64,000 nt of DNA from Tabrizicola thermarum (GCF_003574395.1 NZ_QMJY01000077.1:1-64000), one strand, 5' to 3'; shown: positions 36,155-45,881, numbered from the stretch's first letter. Notes: a model not told the origin generated them from the sequence alone. A program made the numbers and translations.

Positions 36155-37002
36155 TTGCGCGTCACCCTAAGCATGCGGTCCAGCATGATCGCCACCACGA
36201 CGATAACCATCCCCGATTCGAACCCGAGCGCGGAGTTGTTCTGCCCCAGCGCCCGCACCACGGGGATGCCAAGGCCGTTGGCGCCCACCATGGCGGCGAT
36301 GACCACCATCGACAGCGACAGCATGATGGTCTGCGTCAGCCCCGCCATGATCTGCGGCAGGGCATAGGGCAGTTCCACCTTCCACAGCTTCTGTCGGGGC
36401 GTGGCGCCAAAGGCGGTTGCGGCCTCGATCAGCGCCGTGGGCGTGGCCGAGATGCCAAGGTAGGTGAGCCGGATCGGCGCGGGGACGACGAAGATCACCG
36501 TGGCCAGAAGGCCCGGCACCATGCCGAGGCCGAAGAAGACCACGGCGGGGATCAGATAGACGAAGGTCGGCAGGGTCTGCATCAGGTCGAGGATCGGCGA
36601 CATGGCGGCGTAAAGCCGGGGCCGGTGCGCGGCGGCGATGCCGATGGGCACCCCGATCGCCATGCAGATCAGGCAGGAGTAGAACAGCAGGACGAGGCTT
36701 TCGGTCGTGGCCTTCCAGTAGCCCTGGTTCAGAATGAAGAGAAAGCCCAGCAGCACCAGAAGGCAGGTTTTCCAGGACCTTTGCAGCACCCAGGTCAGCG
36801 CGACGAACAGCGCCACGACGATCAGGGGATGCGGCCACTGGATCAGCGACAGCGTGGCGTTGATGAGCCAGCCGCAGGCATCGCTGATCCCGTCGAACAG
36901 CGGGCGCGCATTGGCCTTCAGCCAGTCCACGCCCTGTTTGGCCGCCCAGCCCACCGGAATCTTCTCGAATAGCCACGGAAAGGTGGTTTGCAGCCAGTCC
37001 AC
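36151..37002 (-). CDS. choW: Choline/betaine ABC transporter permease
   Basis: A 283-residue inner-membrane permease of the ProW/ChoW type with about six hydrophobic segments after an amphipathic N-terminus. The EAA loop contacting the ATPase is visible as EAATAFGATPRQKLWKVELP. The start codon is GTG at 37002 (read as MDWLQTT). It lies 64 bases after choX and overlaps choV. Confidence 0.9.
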   Translation of the reverse strand: MDWLQTTFPWLFEKIPVGWAAKQGVDWLKANARPLFDGISDACGWLINATLSLIQWPHPLIVVALFVALTWVLQRSWKTCLLVLLGFLFILNQGYWKATTESLVLLFYSCLICMAIGVPIGIAAAHRPRLYAAMSPILDLMQTLPTFVYLIPAVVFFGLGMVPGLLATVIFVVPAPIRLTYLGISATPTALIEAATAFGATPRQKLWKVELPYALPQIMAGLTQTIMLSLSMVVIAAMVGANGLGIPVVRALGQNNSALGFESGMVIVVVAIMLDRMLRVTRK

Positions 37003-37066
37003 GTCGGTCCCCCCCGTTCAGCCGGGTCGAAAGCGGCGGCCGGGTTGAGCCCCGGCCTGCCGAAGC

Positions 37067-37996
37067 CTATTGCAGCGCCGCCGCGACGGCCGCCTTGGCG
37101 TCGCCGCCGTCCTTCGTGGTCACGCCGTCCAGCCAGGCCTCCCAGGTCGCCGGATTGGCGGCAAGCCAGGCCTTGGCGGCCTCACGCGGGTCGGTGCCGT
37201 CGTTCAGGATCGCGCCCATGATCTCGTTTTCCATCTGGAGCGAGAAGCTGAGGTTCTGCAGGAACTTGCCGGTATTGGGGCATTCCTGGACATAGCCCTT
37301 GCGGGTGTTCGTCGCCACGATGGCGCCGCCGAAATTCGGGCCGAAGACATCGTCGCCGCCCGAAAGATAGGTCAGCTTGAAGTTCGCGTTCATCGGGTGC
37401 GGTTCCCAGCCGAGGAAGACGATGGGCTTGCCCGCGCTGGTCTTGCGGTCCACCTCGGCCAGCATGCCCTGTTCGCTGCTTTCGACCAGTTCAAAGCCGC
37501 CGAGGCCGAACTTGTCGGCGGCGATCATGTCGAGGATCAGCCGGTTGCCGTCATTGCCGGCCTCGATGCCGTAGATGCGGTTTTCCAGTTCTTCGGCATG
37601 GTCCTTGATGTTGGAGAAATCGCTGATCCCCAGCGCCGCGCCGTATTCGTTGGTGGCCAGCGTGTATTTCGCGCCTTCCAGGTTGGTGCGGACGGTCTCG
37701 ACCGTGCCGGCCTCGCGGTAGGAGGCGATGTCGCCCTCCATCGTCGGCATCCAGTTGCCGAGGAACACGTCGATGTCGCCCTCGGCCAGGCCCGCGTAGG
37801 TCACGGGGACGGAGAGGATGTTGGTCTCGGTCTGGTAGCCGAGCGCCTCGAGCACCAGCGTCGTCGCGGCGGTGGTGGCGGTGATGTCGGTCCAGCCGAC
37901 GTCCGAGAAGACGATCTTGTCGCAGCCCTCGGCGAAGGCGGACCCGGCCAGCGCGAAGGTGACGGCGGTGGTCATGAGAGTGGAACGGATGAACAT
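37067..37996 (-). CDS. choX: Choline ABC transporter substrate-binding protein
   Basis: A 309-residue periplasmic binding protein. The signal peptide is about residues 1-22 ([14 protein letters not shown], then EG). The mature protein has the OpuAC fold with the FSDVGWTDI start, the [18 protein letters not shown] segment and W/Y residues typical of an aromatic cage for quaternary amines. Choline is more likely than betaine because betI and betA are adjacent. GGAG lies upstream of the ATG. Confidence 0.9.
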   Translation of the reverse strand: MFIRSTLMTTAVTFALAGSAFAEGCDKIVFSDVGWTDITATTAATTLVLEALGYQTETNILSVPVTYAGLAEGDIDVFLGNWMPTMEGDIASYREAGTVETVRTNLEGAKYTLATNEYGAALGISDFSNIKDHAEELENRIYGIEAGNDGNRLILDMIAADKFGLGGFELVESSEQGMLAEVDRKTSAGKPIVFLGWEPHPMNANFKLTYLSGGDDVFGPNFGGAIVATNTRKGYVQECPNTGKFLQNLSFSLQMENEIMGAILNDGTDPREAAKAWLAANPATWEAWLDGVTTKDGGDAKAAVAAALQ

Positions 37997-38018
37997 GGAA
38001 ACTCCCCGCAGTTTTTTG

Positions 38019-38038
38019 TTGATTGACGAGTCAATAAA
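38019..38038. promoter_or_regulatory. BetI-type operator between choX and betI
   Basis: The core ATTGACGAGTCAAT (38022-38035) is a perfect interrupted palindrome, extended by TTG and AAA flanks. It sits in the 89-base divergent spacer and overlaps a possible -35 (TTGACG, 38023-38028) with CTTATT 17 bases downstream for betI. BetI operators are ATTGA/TCAAT palindromes, so autoregulation plus choline-dependent control of choXWV is likely. Confidence 0.65.
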
Positions 38039-38085
38039 CTTCGCCCTTATTCGGTTTGGCAAGAGATTTCTGGGGCCGCACCGAC

Positions 38086-38670
38086 ATGCCGAAGCTTGGA
38101 ATGGAGCCTATCCGCAAGGAAGCCTTGGTGAAAGCCACGATTGTCGAGATCGGCAGGGTGGGGTCGCTGGATGTGACGGTCAGCCAGATCGCCAAGCGGG
38201 CGGGGATGTCGAGCGCGCTGGCGCATCATTACTTCGGGTCGAAGGAAGAGATGTTCCTAGCCGCGATGCGGCACATCATGACGCTCTATGGCGCCGAGGT
38301 GCGCGGTGCGCTGTCGGTGGCCGAGGGGCCGGAGGGGCGGATCAGGGCGATTCTTCGGGCCAGTTTCAGCCCCGGCAACTTCCGGCGCGAGGCGGTGGGG
38401 GCCTGGCTGAACTTCTGGGTCCTGGCGCAGACGGTGCCGGCAGCCAGGCGGCTTCTGGCGATCTATCAGGGGCGGCTGCGGTCGAATCTGGTCTCGGCGC
38501 TGCGGCCCTTGGCTGGGGATCGGGCCGAGGGGATCGCCGAATCGCTGGGGGCGCTGATCGACGGGCTTTACCTGCGCGAGGTGCTGAAATCGGGCGCGCC
38601 GGACGGGGCGGCGGCGGTGGAGCTGGCGCTGCGGCACCTGGAAGCGGAACTCAAGCGGGGGGCGGTCTGA
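38086..38670 (+). CDS. betI: TetR-family choline-responsive repressor BetI
   Basis: A 194-residue TetR-type repressor. It begins [18 protein letters not shown], as BetI proteins do, with the helix-turn-helix at about 25-50 ([20 protein letters not shown]). The choline-binding C-terminal domain includes the WLNFW segment. Its stop codon shares one base with the betA start. It is divergent from choX. Confidence 0.93.
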   Translation: MPKLGMEPIRKEALVKATIVEIGRVGSLDVTVSQIAKRAGMSSALAHHYFGSKEEMFLAAMRHIMTLYGAEVRGALSVAEGPEGRIRAILRASFSPGNFRREAVGAWLNFWVLAQTVPAARRLLAIYQGRLRSNLVSALRPLAGDRAEGIAESLGALIDGLYLREVLKSGAPDGAAAVELALRHLEAELKRGAV

Positions 38671-40319
38671 TGCAGGCGGATTATGTGATCGTGGGGGCCG
38701 GGTCGGCGGGCTGTGCGATGGCCTATCGGCTGGCCGAGGCGGGCAAGCGGGTGGTGGTGATCGAGCATGGCGGGTCTGACGCGGGGCCCTTCATCCAGAT
38801 GCCGGGCGCGCTGAGCTATCCGATGAACATGGGGATCTACGACTGGGGCTTTGCCACGGAACCCGAGCCGCATCTGGGCGGGCGGGTGCTGGCGACGCCG
38901 CGCGGCAAGGTGATCGGGGGGTCCTCGTCGATCAACGGGATGGTCTATGTCCGGGGCCACGCGCGCGACTTCGACACCTGGGCCGAGATGGGGGCGGACG
39001 GCTGGTCCTATGCCGACGTGCTGCCCTATTTCAAACGGATGGAAACTTCGCACGGCGGGTCGGGCCCGGAGTTCCGCGGCACGGACGGGCCGCTGCACGT
39101 CACCCGCGGCAAGCGGGAAAACCCGCTGTTCGACGCCTTCATCGAGGCCGGGCGGCAGGCGGGATACCCCGTGACGGCGGACTACAACGGCCAGCAGCAG
39201 GAGGGCTTCGGCCCCTTCGAGGCGACGATCCACAAGGGGCGGCGCTGGTCGGCGGCGAATGCCTATCTGAAGCCTGCGCTGAAGGGGGGGAACGTGCAGG
39301 TGGTGCGGGGGTTCGCCCGCCGCGTGGTGCTGGAGGGCAGGCGTGCGGTGGGGGTCGAGGTCGATACCCGCGCCGGGCGGCAGGTGATCCGGGCGGGGCG
39401 CGAGGTGATCATTGCGGCGTCCTCGATCAACTCGCCGAAGCTTCTGATGCTGTCGGGGATCGGCCCTGCGGCGCATCTGAAGGAGCACGGGATCGAGGTG
39501 GTCGCGGATCGGCCCGGCGTGGGGGCGAACTTGCAGGACCATCTGGAAATCTACATGCAGTTCGCGGCCAGCCAGCCGATAACCCTTTACAAATACTGGA
39601 ATCTCTGGGGCAAGGCCTGGGTGGGCGCGCAATGGCTTCTCAGCCGGTCGGGGCCGGGTGCCTCGAACCAGTTCGAGGCCTGCGCCTTCATCCGGTCGAA
39701 GGCCGGGGTGGAATACCCCGACATCCAGTATCACTTCCTGCCCATCGCCGTGCGCTATGACGGCAAGGCGGTGGCGGAAGGTCACGGCTTTCAGGCCCAT
39801 GTCGGGCCTATGCGGTCGAAGTCGCGCGGCTCGGTCACGCTGCGGTCTGGCAATCCCACGGACGCGCCGGTGATCCGGTTCAACTACATGTCGCACCCCG
39901 AGGACTGGGAGGATTTCCGCACCTGCATCCGCCTGACGCGCGAGATCTTCGGGCAGGAGGCGTTCAAACCTTACCTCAAGGCCGAACTGCAACCGGGGCC
40001 GGGTGTCCAGACCGACGCCCAACTGGACGACTTCCTGCGCGAGCATGTCGAAAGCGCCTATCACCCCTGCGGCACCTGCCGGATGGGGCGGGCGTCCGAC
40101 CCGATGGCGGTGGTCGATCCCGAATGCCGGGTCATCGGGGTCGAAGGGCTGCGGGTGGCCGATTCGTCGATCTTCCCGCAGGTGACGAACGGCAACCTGA
40201 ACGCCCCCTCGATCATGACCGGCGAGAAGGCGGCAGATCATATCCTGGGGCGGACGCCCTTGCCGGCCTCGAACCTGGAGCCCTGGATCAACCCGAACTG
40301 GCGGGTGTCGCAGCGCTAG
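38670..40319 (+). CDS. betA: Choline dehydrogenase
   Basis: A 549-residue GMC-family flavoprotein that oxidises choline to betaine aldehyde. The FAD dinucleotide motif is GAGSAG (9-14), the GMC signature [18 protein letters not shown] is near 74-91, and the catalytic histidine region is [11 protein letters not shown]. Length is typical for BetA. betB (betaine aldehyde dehydrogenase) is not in the expected place between betI and betA, nor elsewhere in this window. Confidence 0.95.
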   Translation: MQADYVIVGAGSAGCAMAYRLAEAGKRVVVIEHGGSDAGPFIQMPGALSYPMNMGIYDWGFATEPEPHLGGRVLATPRGKVIGGSSSINGMVYVRGHARDFDTWAEMGADGWSYADVLPYFKRMETSHGGSGPEFRGTDGPLHVTRGKRENPLFDAFIEAGRQAGYPVTADYNGQQQEGFGPFEATIHKGRRWSAANAYLKPALKGGNVQVVRGFARRVVLEGRRAVGVEVDTRAGRQVIRAGREVIIAASSINSPKLLMLSGIGPAAHLKEHGIEVVADRPGVGANLQDHLEIYMQFAASQPITLYKYWNLWGKAWVGAQWLLSRSGPGASNQFEACAFIRSKAGVEYPDIQYHFLPIAVRYDGKAVAEGHGFQAHVGPMRSKSRGSVTLRSGNPTDAPVIRFNYMSHPEDWEDFRTCIRLTREIFGQEAFKPYLKAELQPGPGVQTDAQLDDFLREHVESAYHPCGTCRMGRASDPMAVVDPECRVIGVEGLRVADSSIFPQVTNGNLNAPSIMTGEKAADHILGRTPLPASNLEPWINPNWRVSQR

Positions 40320-40320
40320 C

Positions 40321-40334
40321 TTGATCCCGGTCAA
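40321..40334 (+). promoter_or_regulatory. FNR/FnrL-type box before the YdcH-like gene
   Basis: TTGATCCCGGTCAA matches the FNR palindrome TTGAT-N4-ATCAA at 9 of 10 defined positions. If it is centred at -41.5, transcription would start near 40369 with a 22-base leader, and CAGACT at 40357-40362 would be a fair -10 box. This fits a class II FNR-activated promoter for the next gene. Confidence 0.55.
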
Positions 40335-40390
40335 GGCGGCGGGGTGCGGGGTGTTCCAGACTGGCTGGGACAGTCAAGAAGGAGAAACCG

Positions 40391-40627
40391 ATGTCGAACA
40401 CCCCGCACACGCTGCACGAGGAATTTCCGGGCGATGCGCAGAAGATCAGTGCGTTGAAATCAACGGACGCGCATTTCGCCAAGCTGTTGATCGAATATGA
40501 CGTGGTCAACGACAAGGTGCATCGGGCGGAAACGCGGCTGGACCTGCTGACCGAGGAGGAGGAAGAGACCCTGCGCAAGCTGCGCGCTCGGCTGAAGGAC
40601 CAGATCGCGGCGGCGTTGCGGAAGTAG
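40391..40627 (+). CDS. YdcH-like DUF465 protein
   Basis: A 78-residue highly charged helical protein of the YdcH/DUF465 family. It has the typical pattern DAHFAKLLIEYDVVNDKVHRAE followed by a Glu/Lys/Arg-rich helix, likely coiled-coil. Function unknown. AAGGAG precedes the ATG. It lies 71 bases after betA, and an FNR-type box in the gap suggests its own oxygen-controlled promoter. Confidence 0.85.
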   Translation: MSNTPHTLHEEFPGDAQKISALKSTDAHFAKLLIEYDVVNDKVHRAETRLDLLTEEEEETLRKLRARLKDQIAAALRK

Positions 40628-40648
40628 CGCACCTTCGGATGGTGCGCT
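40626..40648. terminator. Hairpin between the convergent YdcH-like and pccR genes
   Basis: AGCGCACC and GGTGCGCT form an 8-bp stem around TTCGGAT, beginning in the stop codon of the YdcH-like gene. AGCGCACC is repeated just downstream, at 40651. There is no T-run; it may act in either direction. Confidence 0.45.
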
Positions 40649-40681
40649 GTAGCGCACCCTGCGCCGGGACGCCGGCGGCGG

Positions 40682-42076
40682 TCAGCCGATCTCGTAGGGA
40701 AGGACGTCGCGGGCGTTGGGGTTGATCTTCAACCGGCCTTCCAGTGGCGGAACGCTGCGCTGGTGGCAGTTGATGCGCTCGCAGATGCGGCAGGAAATCC
40801 CGATGGGCTCGAACCTGCCTTTCAGGTCGAGCCCGTCGGAATAGACAAGCTGCGGCGCGTGCTGCACTTCGCAGCCGAGGCCGATGGCATAGCGGCGCAC
40901 GGGTGCGAGGAAGGCGCCGGCGGGTTTCGACACATCGCGGGCAAGGCAGAGATAGCGCACGCCGTCCGGTGTTTCCGCCAGTTGCCGCAGGAATTGTCCC
41001 GGGGTTTCAAAGGCCTGGTGGACGTTCCACAGGGGGCAGGCCCCGCCGAAGCGGGCGAATTGCAGCCGGGTCGAGGAGTGGCGCTTGGTGATCGTGCCGG
41101 CCTGATCGACGCGGACGAAGAAGAAGGGGATGCCCTTGGCGCCGGGGCGTTGCATCGTGGACAGCCGGTGGCCGACCTGTTCGATCGAGGCGCCGAAGAT
41201 GTCGGCGAGCCGTTCGAGGTCGTGGCGCACCTCTTGCGCGGCGGTCAGGAAGGCGCGGTAGGGCAGGAGCGCCGCCCCGGCGAAGTAGTTCGCCAGGCCG
41301 ATCTTGGCGATGTCGCGTGCCTCGGGCGTGGAAAACCTTGCGAGGTCGAGGGTTGCCTCGAGAAGCTCGTTCTGCGTCAGAAGCGCGACCTGATGCAGGA
41401 GCTGGAAGCGCTGCGAGGGGCCTGAAGCGCGGGCGGAGATGTCGAGGCGTTTCGCCTGCGGGTCATAGTGGCGCAGGGGCGCGGTGTTCGAATAGTGCAG
41501 GCTGATCCCGGCGCGCCTCAGCAGGTCCTGCGCCAGGGTTTCGATGGATTTTCCGTTGCTTGCCGAAGTCGCGAAATGTTCCGCAGCGCGGTCGATGGCA
41601 TCGAGGTAATTGTCGCAATAGTGAAAGAAATCGCGGACCTCCTCCCAGGCGGAGGGGCGGAGGTCGGCGTCCTCGCGGCCCAGGGCTTCGTCGAGGGAGG
41701 CGAGGCGTTCGTGGGTCTGGCGGTAGGCGCGGTGGAGGTCGAGGAAGGCGCGGGCCAGCGCCGGGGCGTTGGAGGCGGCGAGGCGGAGGTCGGCCAAGGG
41801 CGGGGTGGCGGTGGTGAAGACGGGGTCGGCCAGCGCCTCGCGCATGTCGGTGACGAGGCGCTCGGATTCGCCCACCGTCAGTTCGGTCACGTCAAGGCCG
41901 AATTCCTGCGCGAGCGCCAGCACCACGGCGGCCGAGACGGGCCGGTGGTTGTTCTCCATCTGGTTCAGATAGGGCAGCGAGACCTTCAGCTTGTCGGCGA
42001 AGGCCTTCTGGGTCAGGCCGAGACGGGCGCGGATCTCGCGCAGCTTGACGCCGGCATAGAGTTTCTGGGTGGCCAT
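40682..42076 (-). CDS. pccR: Short-chain acyl-CoA-responsive regulator PccR
   Basis: A 464-residue ScfR-family regulator: an N-terminal XRE helix-turn-helix (LREIRARLGLTQKAFADKLK, then SLPYLNQMENN, about 12-43), a large middle ligand-binding domain, and a C-terminal cysteine-containing region (CRICERINCHQR). PccR of R. sphaeroides controls propionyl-CoA carboxylase by binding TTTGCAAA. Two such sites lie directly upstream of this gene and one upstream of pccB, which supports the assignment. Confidence 0.92.
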   Translation of the reverse strand: MATQKLYAGVKLREIRARLGLTQKAFADKLKVSLPYLNQMENNHRPVSAAVVLALAQEFGLDVTELTVGESERLVTDMREALADPVFTTATPPLADLRLAASNAPALARAFLDLHRAYRQTHERLASLDEALGREDADLRPSAWEEVRDFFHYCDNYLDAIDRAAEHFATSASNGKSIETLAQDLLRRAGISLHYSNTAPLRHYDPQAKRLDISARASGPSQRFQLLHQVALLTQNELLEATLDLARFSTPEARDIAKIGLANYFAGAALLPYRAFLTAAQEVRHDLERLADIFGASIEQVGHRLSTMQRPGAKGIPFFFVRVDQAGTITKRHSSTRLQFARFGGACPLWNVHQAFETPGQFLRQLAETPDGVRYLCLARDVSKPAGAFLAPVRRYAIGLGCEVQHAPQLVYSDGLDLKGRFEPIGISCRICERINCHQRSVPPLEGRLKINPNARDVLPYEIG

Positions 42077-42085
42077 CGGAACCTC

Positions 42086-42093
42086 TTTGCAAA
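42086..42093. promoter_or_regulatory. PccR-type site 1 before pccR
   Basis: TTTGCAAA, embedded in CTTTGCAAAG, lies 10 bases upstream of the pccR start codon and 20 bp from site 2, so both sit on the same face of the helix. This position suggests negative autoregulation. Confidence 0.75.
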
Positions 42094-42105
42094 GCTATGC
42101 GGCGC

Positions 42106-42113
42106 TTTGCAAA
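42106..42113. promoter_or_regulatory. PccR-type site 2 before pccR
   Basis: A second CTTTGCAAAG palindrome, exactly 20 bases from site 1. Tandem TTTGCAAA copies are expected for ScfR-family autoregulation. It also lies 7 bases from the end of the convergently oriented upstream MFS gene. Confidence 0.75.
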
Positions 42114-42126
42114 GCTGCGTCAAGGG

Positions 42127-43335
42127 TCAGGCGAGGCCGATCTGCCGGGCGCGGCGGATCACGAAGAGGATGGCCAGGACCGAGGCTGCGGAAGAAGCCA
42201 GCATCAGAAGGATGAGCGGCATTTCCGAAGAGCCGGGGCCGAGGAGGACGCCGGCAAAGGCGGCAAGGGCGGCGCCGCCGCCGATCAGGATGGCTCCACC
42301 GAGGCCCGAGGCGGTTCCGGCGAGGTCGGGGCGGACCGACAGCATCCCGGCATTGGCATTGGGCAGGCAGATGCCGTTGCCGAGGCCCATGAAGACAGTG
42401 AGGCCGAAGAACATGGTGGGGCCGGAGAGGCCCGCGAGGGTGAGAAGGGCGAGGATCGCCATGCCGGCAGTGGTCACGAGGCAGCCGAGAAGGATCATCC
42501 GGTTCATGCCGATCCGCACCGAGTAGCGCCCGGCGAAGAAGTTGCCTGCCGCGTAACCGATGGCGGTCAGGGCGAAAAGCGCGCCGACATGGGTGGAGGA
42601 GAGGCCATAGATCTTGTCGCCGACATAGGGCGCCCCGCCGAGGTAGGCGAAGAAGCAGCCCGAGGCGAAGGCGGCGGAAAGGGTGTAGCCCCAGAACCTT
42701 TGCGAAGCGAAAAGCGCGGGGTAGCTGCGGATCTGGTCCATCAGGCTGACGCGGCGCAGAGTGGCGGTCTCGCCCAGGTCGGCCCAGACGAGGGCGAGGG
42801 TGCCGAGGCCGAGGATCAGGAGCAGCGCGAAGTTCGCCTGCCAGCCGTAGAGGTCGTCGAGGGCTCCGCCGATCACCGGGCCGATCATGGGGACAAGGCT
42901 CATGCCCATGGTGACATAGCCGATCATGCTGGCGGCGCGTTCGTCGGCCACCATGTCGCGGACGACGGCGCGGGAGAGGACCATGCCCGAGGCGATGACG
43001 GCCTGGGCCATGCGGAAGATCAGGAACCAGGTCGCGGTGGGGGCAAGCAGCGTCCCGACGGTGGCGAGGAGGAACAGGACCAGCGACCAGATCAGCACGG
43101 CGCGGCGGCCATAGCGGTCGGAGATCGGGCCGATCACGATCTGGAGAAGGGCGGAGAGCAGGAGGTAGAGCGCCACGGACTGCTGCATCACGCCGTAGGG
43201 GACGCCGAACCAGGTCGCCATTCCGGGCAGCGAGGGCAAAAAGATGTTCATCGTCAGGGCCGACAGCCCGGCCATCAGGATCAGGGTGACGATCTTCGGC
43301 GGGGTCGTCCGGTCAAGGAATACGGGCTCTTGCAT
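42127..43335 (-). CDS. MFS multidrug efflux transporter (Bcr/CflA type)
   Basis: A 402-residue inner-membrane protein with twelve hydrophobic segments. MFS motif A appears as GPISDRYGRRAVL near 68-80. The TMNIFLPSLPGMA segment in helix 1 and the SRAVVRDMV segment in helix 4 are typical of drug:H+ antiporters of the Bcr/CflA group. Substrate unknown. It lies upstream of pccR in the same direction, with its stop 51 bases before the pccR start. Confidence 0.88.
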   Translation of the reverse strand: MQEPVFLDRTTPPKIVTLILMAGLSALTMNIFLPSLPGMATWFGVPYGVMQQSVALYLLLSALLQIVIGPISDRYGRRAVLIWSLVLFLLATVGTLLAPTATWFLIFRMAQAVIASGMVLSRAVVRDMVADERAASMIGYVTMGMSLVPMIGPVIGGALDDLYGWQANFALLLILGLGTLALVWADLGETATLRRVSLMDQIRSYPALFASQRFWGYTLSAAFASGCFFAYLGGAPYVGDKIYGLSSTHVGALFALTAIGYAAGNFFAGRYSVRIGMNRMILLGCLVTTAGMAILALLTLAGLSGPTMFFGLTVFMGLGNGICLPNANAGMLSVRPDLAGTASGLGGAILIGGGAALAAFAGVLLGPGSSEMPLILLMLASSAASVLAILFVIRRARQIGLA

Positions 43336-43398
43336 AGGTGATGGGCTACGCCTGCGGGTCCGGATTGTCCACAGGCGGCCGGGTGGGGAAACCCGGCG

Positions 43399-43752
43399 TC
43401 ACGCCCATTTGTGAAAGATGAAGAAGGCCCCCGCCGCGATGAACGCGAAACCGACGAGGTGGTTCCAGGACAGCGGCTCTTTCAGGTAGAGGACCGAGAA
43501 CACGGCGAAAACCGACAGGGTGATGACCTCCTGGATCGTCTTCAGCTCGGCGGCGGAGAAATGGCCGTGCCCGATGCGGTTTGCGGGGACCTGCAACACA
43601 TATTCGAAAAACGCGATCCCCCAGGAGACCAGGATCACGGTGACAAGCGCGCTTTCCTTGAACTTCAGGTGGCCATACCAGGCGAAGGTCATGAAGATGT
43701 TCGAGGCGAGAAGCAGGCCGATGGTCACGACGGGGATGGGCAGGTTGGGCAT
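43399..43752 (-). CDS. DUF486 membrane protein
   Basis: A 117-residue protein with four hydrophobic segments of the DUF486 family ([22 protein letters not shown]-like, [30 protein letters not shown]). The layout resembles small multidrug-resistance or EamA half-transporters; function unknown. GAGGA lies upstream of the ATG at 43752. It is divergent from pccB. Confidence 0.85.
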   Translation of the reverse strand: MPNLPIPVVTIGLLLASNIFMTFAWYGHLKFKESALVTVILVSWGIAFFEYVLQVPANRIGHGHFSAAELKTIQEVITLSVFAVFSVLYLKEPLSWNHLVGFAFIAAGAFFIFHKWA

Positions 43753-43812
43753 GATGTCCTCGGGATGGCGATCCGGGAGGGCATAGCGCGGCAACCGGCA
43801 AGGTCCAAGGCT

Positions 43813-43826
43813 TTGCGATTTCGCAA
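43813..43826. promoter_or_regulatory. Palindrome TTGCGATTTCGCAA before pccB
   Basis: Perfect TTGCGA/TCGCAA arms with a TT spacer, 26 bases upstream of a TTTGCAAA site. Its outer bases (TTTGC ... GCAA) look like a spaced version of the PccR motif. Confidence 0.5.
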
Positions 43827-43851
43827 TTTGAAGCAGAGCATTTCAAAGTGG

Positions 43852-43859
43852 TTTGCAAA
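43852..43859. promoter_or_regulatory. PccR-type site before pccB
   Basis: TTTGCAAA lies 73 bases upstream of the pccB start codon, within an AT-rich stretch. It matches the motif bound by PccR in R. sphaeroides. Confidence 0.7.
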
Positions 43860-43932
43860 TTTTCTCATTGCCGCTTCTCGCACCCGCAGCGTTCCCGTAA
43901 GGTGCAGCGGACATCAGCCGGGGGAGGGCGCG

Positions 43933-45465
43933 ATGAAGGACATTCTGGCAGAGCTTGAGGCCCGTCGCGCGGCTGCGCGTGCCGGGGGGGGCGAGCGTCG
44001 GGTGGCCGCACAGCACGCCAAGGGCAAGCTGACCGCGCGGGAGAGGATCGAGCTGCTGCTGGACGAGGGCAGCTTCGAGGAATTCGACATGTTCGTCGCG
44101 CACCGCTGCACCGATTTCGGCATGGAGAAGGACCGCCCCGCAGGCGATGGCGTCGTCACCGGCTGGGGCACGATCAACGGGCGGCAGGTCTATGTGTTCA
44201 GCCAGGACTTCACGGTCATGGGTGGGTCGGTGTCGGAAACGCATGGCGCCAAGATCTGCAAGATCATGGACATGGCGATGCAGAACGGCGCGCCGGTGAT
44301 CGGGATCAACGATTCCGGCGGGGCGCGGATCCAGGAAGGGGTCGCCAGCCTTGCGGCCTATGGCGAGGTTTTCCAGCGCAACATCGAAGCCAGTGGCGTC
44401 GTCCCCCAGATCAGCCTCATCATGGGCCCTTGCGCGGGCGGGGCGGTCTATTCCCCGGCGATGACCGACTTCATCTTCATGGTGAAGGACTCGTCCTACA
44501 TGTTCGTCACCGGCCCCGATGTGGTCAAGACCGTGACGAACGAGGTGGTGACGGCGGAAGAACTCGGCGGGGCCTCGACCCATACCCGCAAGTCCAGCGT
44601 TGCCGACGGGGCGTTTGAAAACGATGTCGAGGCGCTGGCGGAAATCCGCAGGCTGTTCGACTTCCTGCCCCTGAACAACCGGCAGAAGGCGCCGGTGCGG
44701 CCGTTCTTCGACGATCCGTCGCGGATCGAGCCAAGCCTCGACACGCTGGTGCCCGACAACCCGAACCAGCCCTACGACATGAAGGAACTGATCACGAAGG
44801 TCGCGGACGAGGGCGATTTCTTCGAGATTCAGAAGGACTTCGCCGCCAACATCATCATCGGCTTCATCCGGCTGGAGGGGCAGACCGTGGGCGTGGTGGC
44901 GAACCAGCCGATGGTGCTGGCCGGGTGCCTGGACATCGACGCATCCCGCAAGGCCGCGCGCTTCGTGCGGTTCTGCGATGCCTTCGAGATTCCGATCCTG
45001 ACCTTCGTCGATGTGCCGGGCTTTCTGCCGGGGACGGGGCAGGAATACGGCGGTGTCATCAAGCACGGGGCGAAGCTTCTGTTCGCCTATGGCGAGGCGA
45101 CGGTGCCGAAGGTCACGGTCCTGACCCGCAAGACCTATGGCGGGGCCTATGTGGTGATGGCCTCCAAGCACCTGAAGGCCGATTTCAACTATGCCTGGCC
45201 CACGGCGGAGGTTGCGGTGATGGGGGCGAAGGGCGCGGTCGAGATCCTGTATCGGTCAGAGCTTGGCGAGCCGGAAAAGATCGCGGCCCGGGTCAAGGAC
45301 TACGAGGACCGCTTTGCCAACCCCTTCGTGGCGGCGGAAAAGGGCTTCATCGACGAGGTCATCATGCCGCATTCGACGCGGCGGCGCGTGGCGCGGGCCT
45401 TTGCGGCGCTGCGCGGCAAGAAGGCCGCGATGCCGTGGAAGAAACACGACAACATCCCGCTGTGA
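43933..45465 (+). CDS. pccB: Propionyl-CoA carboxylase beta chain
   Basis: A 510-residue carboxyltransferase subunit. With PccA it carboxylates propionyl-CoA to methylmalonyl-CoA. The N-terminal half holds the acyl-CoA site ([20 protein letters not shown]) and the C-terminal half the biotin-carboxyl site ([16 protein letters not shown] and the [12 protein letters not shown] segment). The ATG at 43933 begins MKDILAELE. PccR-type sites lie upstream, and the next gene starts two bases after the stop. Confidence 0.96.
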   Translation: MKDILAELEARRAAARAGGGERRVAAQHAKGKLTARERIELLLDEGSFEEFDMFVAHRCTDFGMEKDRPAGDGVVTGWGTINGRQVYVFSQDFTVMGGSVSETHGAKICKIMDMAMQNGAPVIGINDSGGARIQEGVASLAAYGEVFQRNIEASGVVPQISLIMGPCAGGAVYSPAMTDFIFMVKDSSYMFVTGPDVVKTVTNEVVTAEELGGASTHTRKSSVADGAFENDVEALAEIRRLFDFLPLNNRQKAPVRPFFDDPSRIEPSLDTLVPDNPNQPYDMKELITKVADEGDFFEIQKDFAANIIIGFIRLEGQTVGVVANQPMVLAGCLDIDASRKAARFVRFCDAFEIPILTFVDVPGFLPGTGQEYGGVIKHGAKLLFAYGEATVPKVTVLTRKTYGGAYVVMASKHLKADFNYAWPTAEVAVMGAKGAVEILYRSELGEPEKIAARVKDYEDRFANPFVAAEKGFIDEVIMPHSTRRRVARAFAALRGKKAAMPWKKHDNIPL

Positions 45466-45467
45466 CG

Positions 45468-45881
45468 ATGCGTCGCCTTGCACCCCTGCGCCGTTCCGCC
45501 CTGCTGGCCATGGTCCTTGCGGCCTCGGCCTGCCAGGACGACTCACCGGCGGGCGAGGCGGTCGAGGTGCCCTCGGGGCGGCCGCTGACGCTGATCGATG
45601 TCATCACCGACGTGCGCGGCCCGCAAGGCGCCACCGCGCGGTTCCGCTTTCTGGCGCCGGGGCTTGCGCAGGATGAGGTCGAAGCGGCGGCCGAGGACAT
45701 GCAGGCGGTCTGCGACACGTTCGCCATCAAGCGGATCGACGGGATGGTGCCCGCCCCGCAGCAGATCGTGATCTCGTTCTCCAGCGAAGTGGTTCCCTTC
45801 GGCCAGGCGGCGCCCGACGTGGTGCAGTTCTTCGAATCCTACCGCCCGGAAAACGGTGCCTGCGTCTGGGAGGTCTTCTGA
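45468..45881 (+). CDS. Predicted lipoprotein of unknown function
   Basis: A 137-residue protein starting two bases after the pccB stop and therefore likely translated with it. The signal peptide carries a lipobox-like LAASAC ending (Cys at about 22), followed by a 115-residue acidic domain with two further cysteines (AVCDTF and ENGACVWEVF at the very end), which may form a disulfide. It looks like the DUF6497-type family seen in Rhodobacteraceae, but that assignment is tentative. Nothing links it directly to propionyl-CoA metabolism beyond position. Confidence 0.75.
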   Translation: MRRLAPLRRSALLAMVLAASACQDDSPAGEAVEVPSGRPLTLIDVITDVRGPQGATARFRFLAPGLAQDEVEAAAEDMQAVCDTFAIKRIDGMVPAPQQIVISFSSEVVPFGQAAPDVVQFFESYRPENGACVWEVF

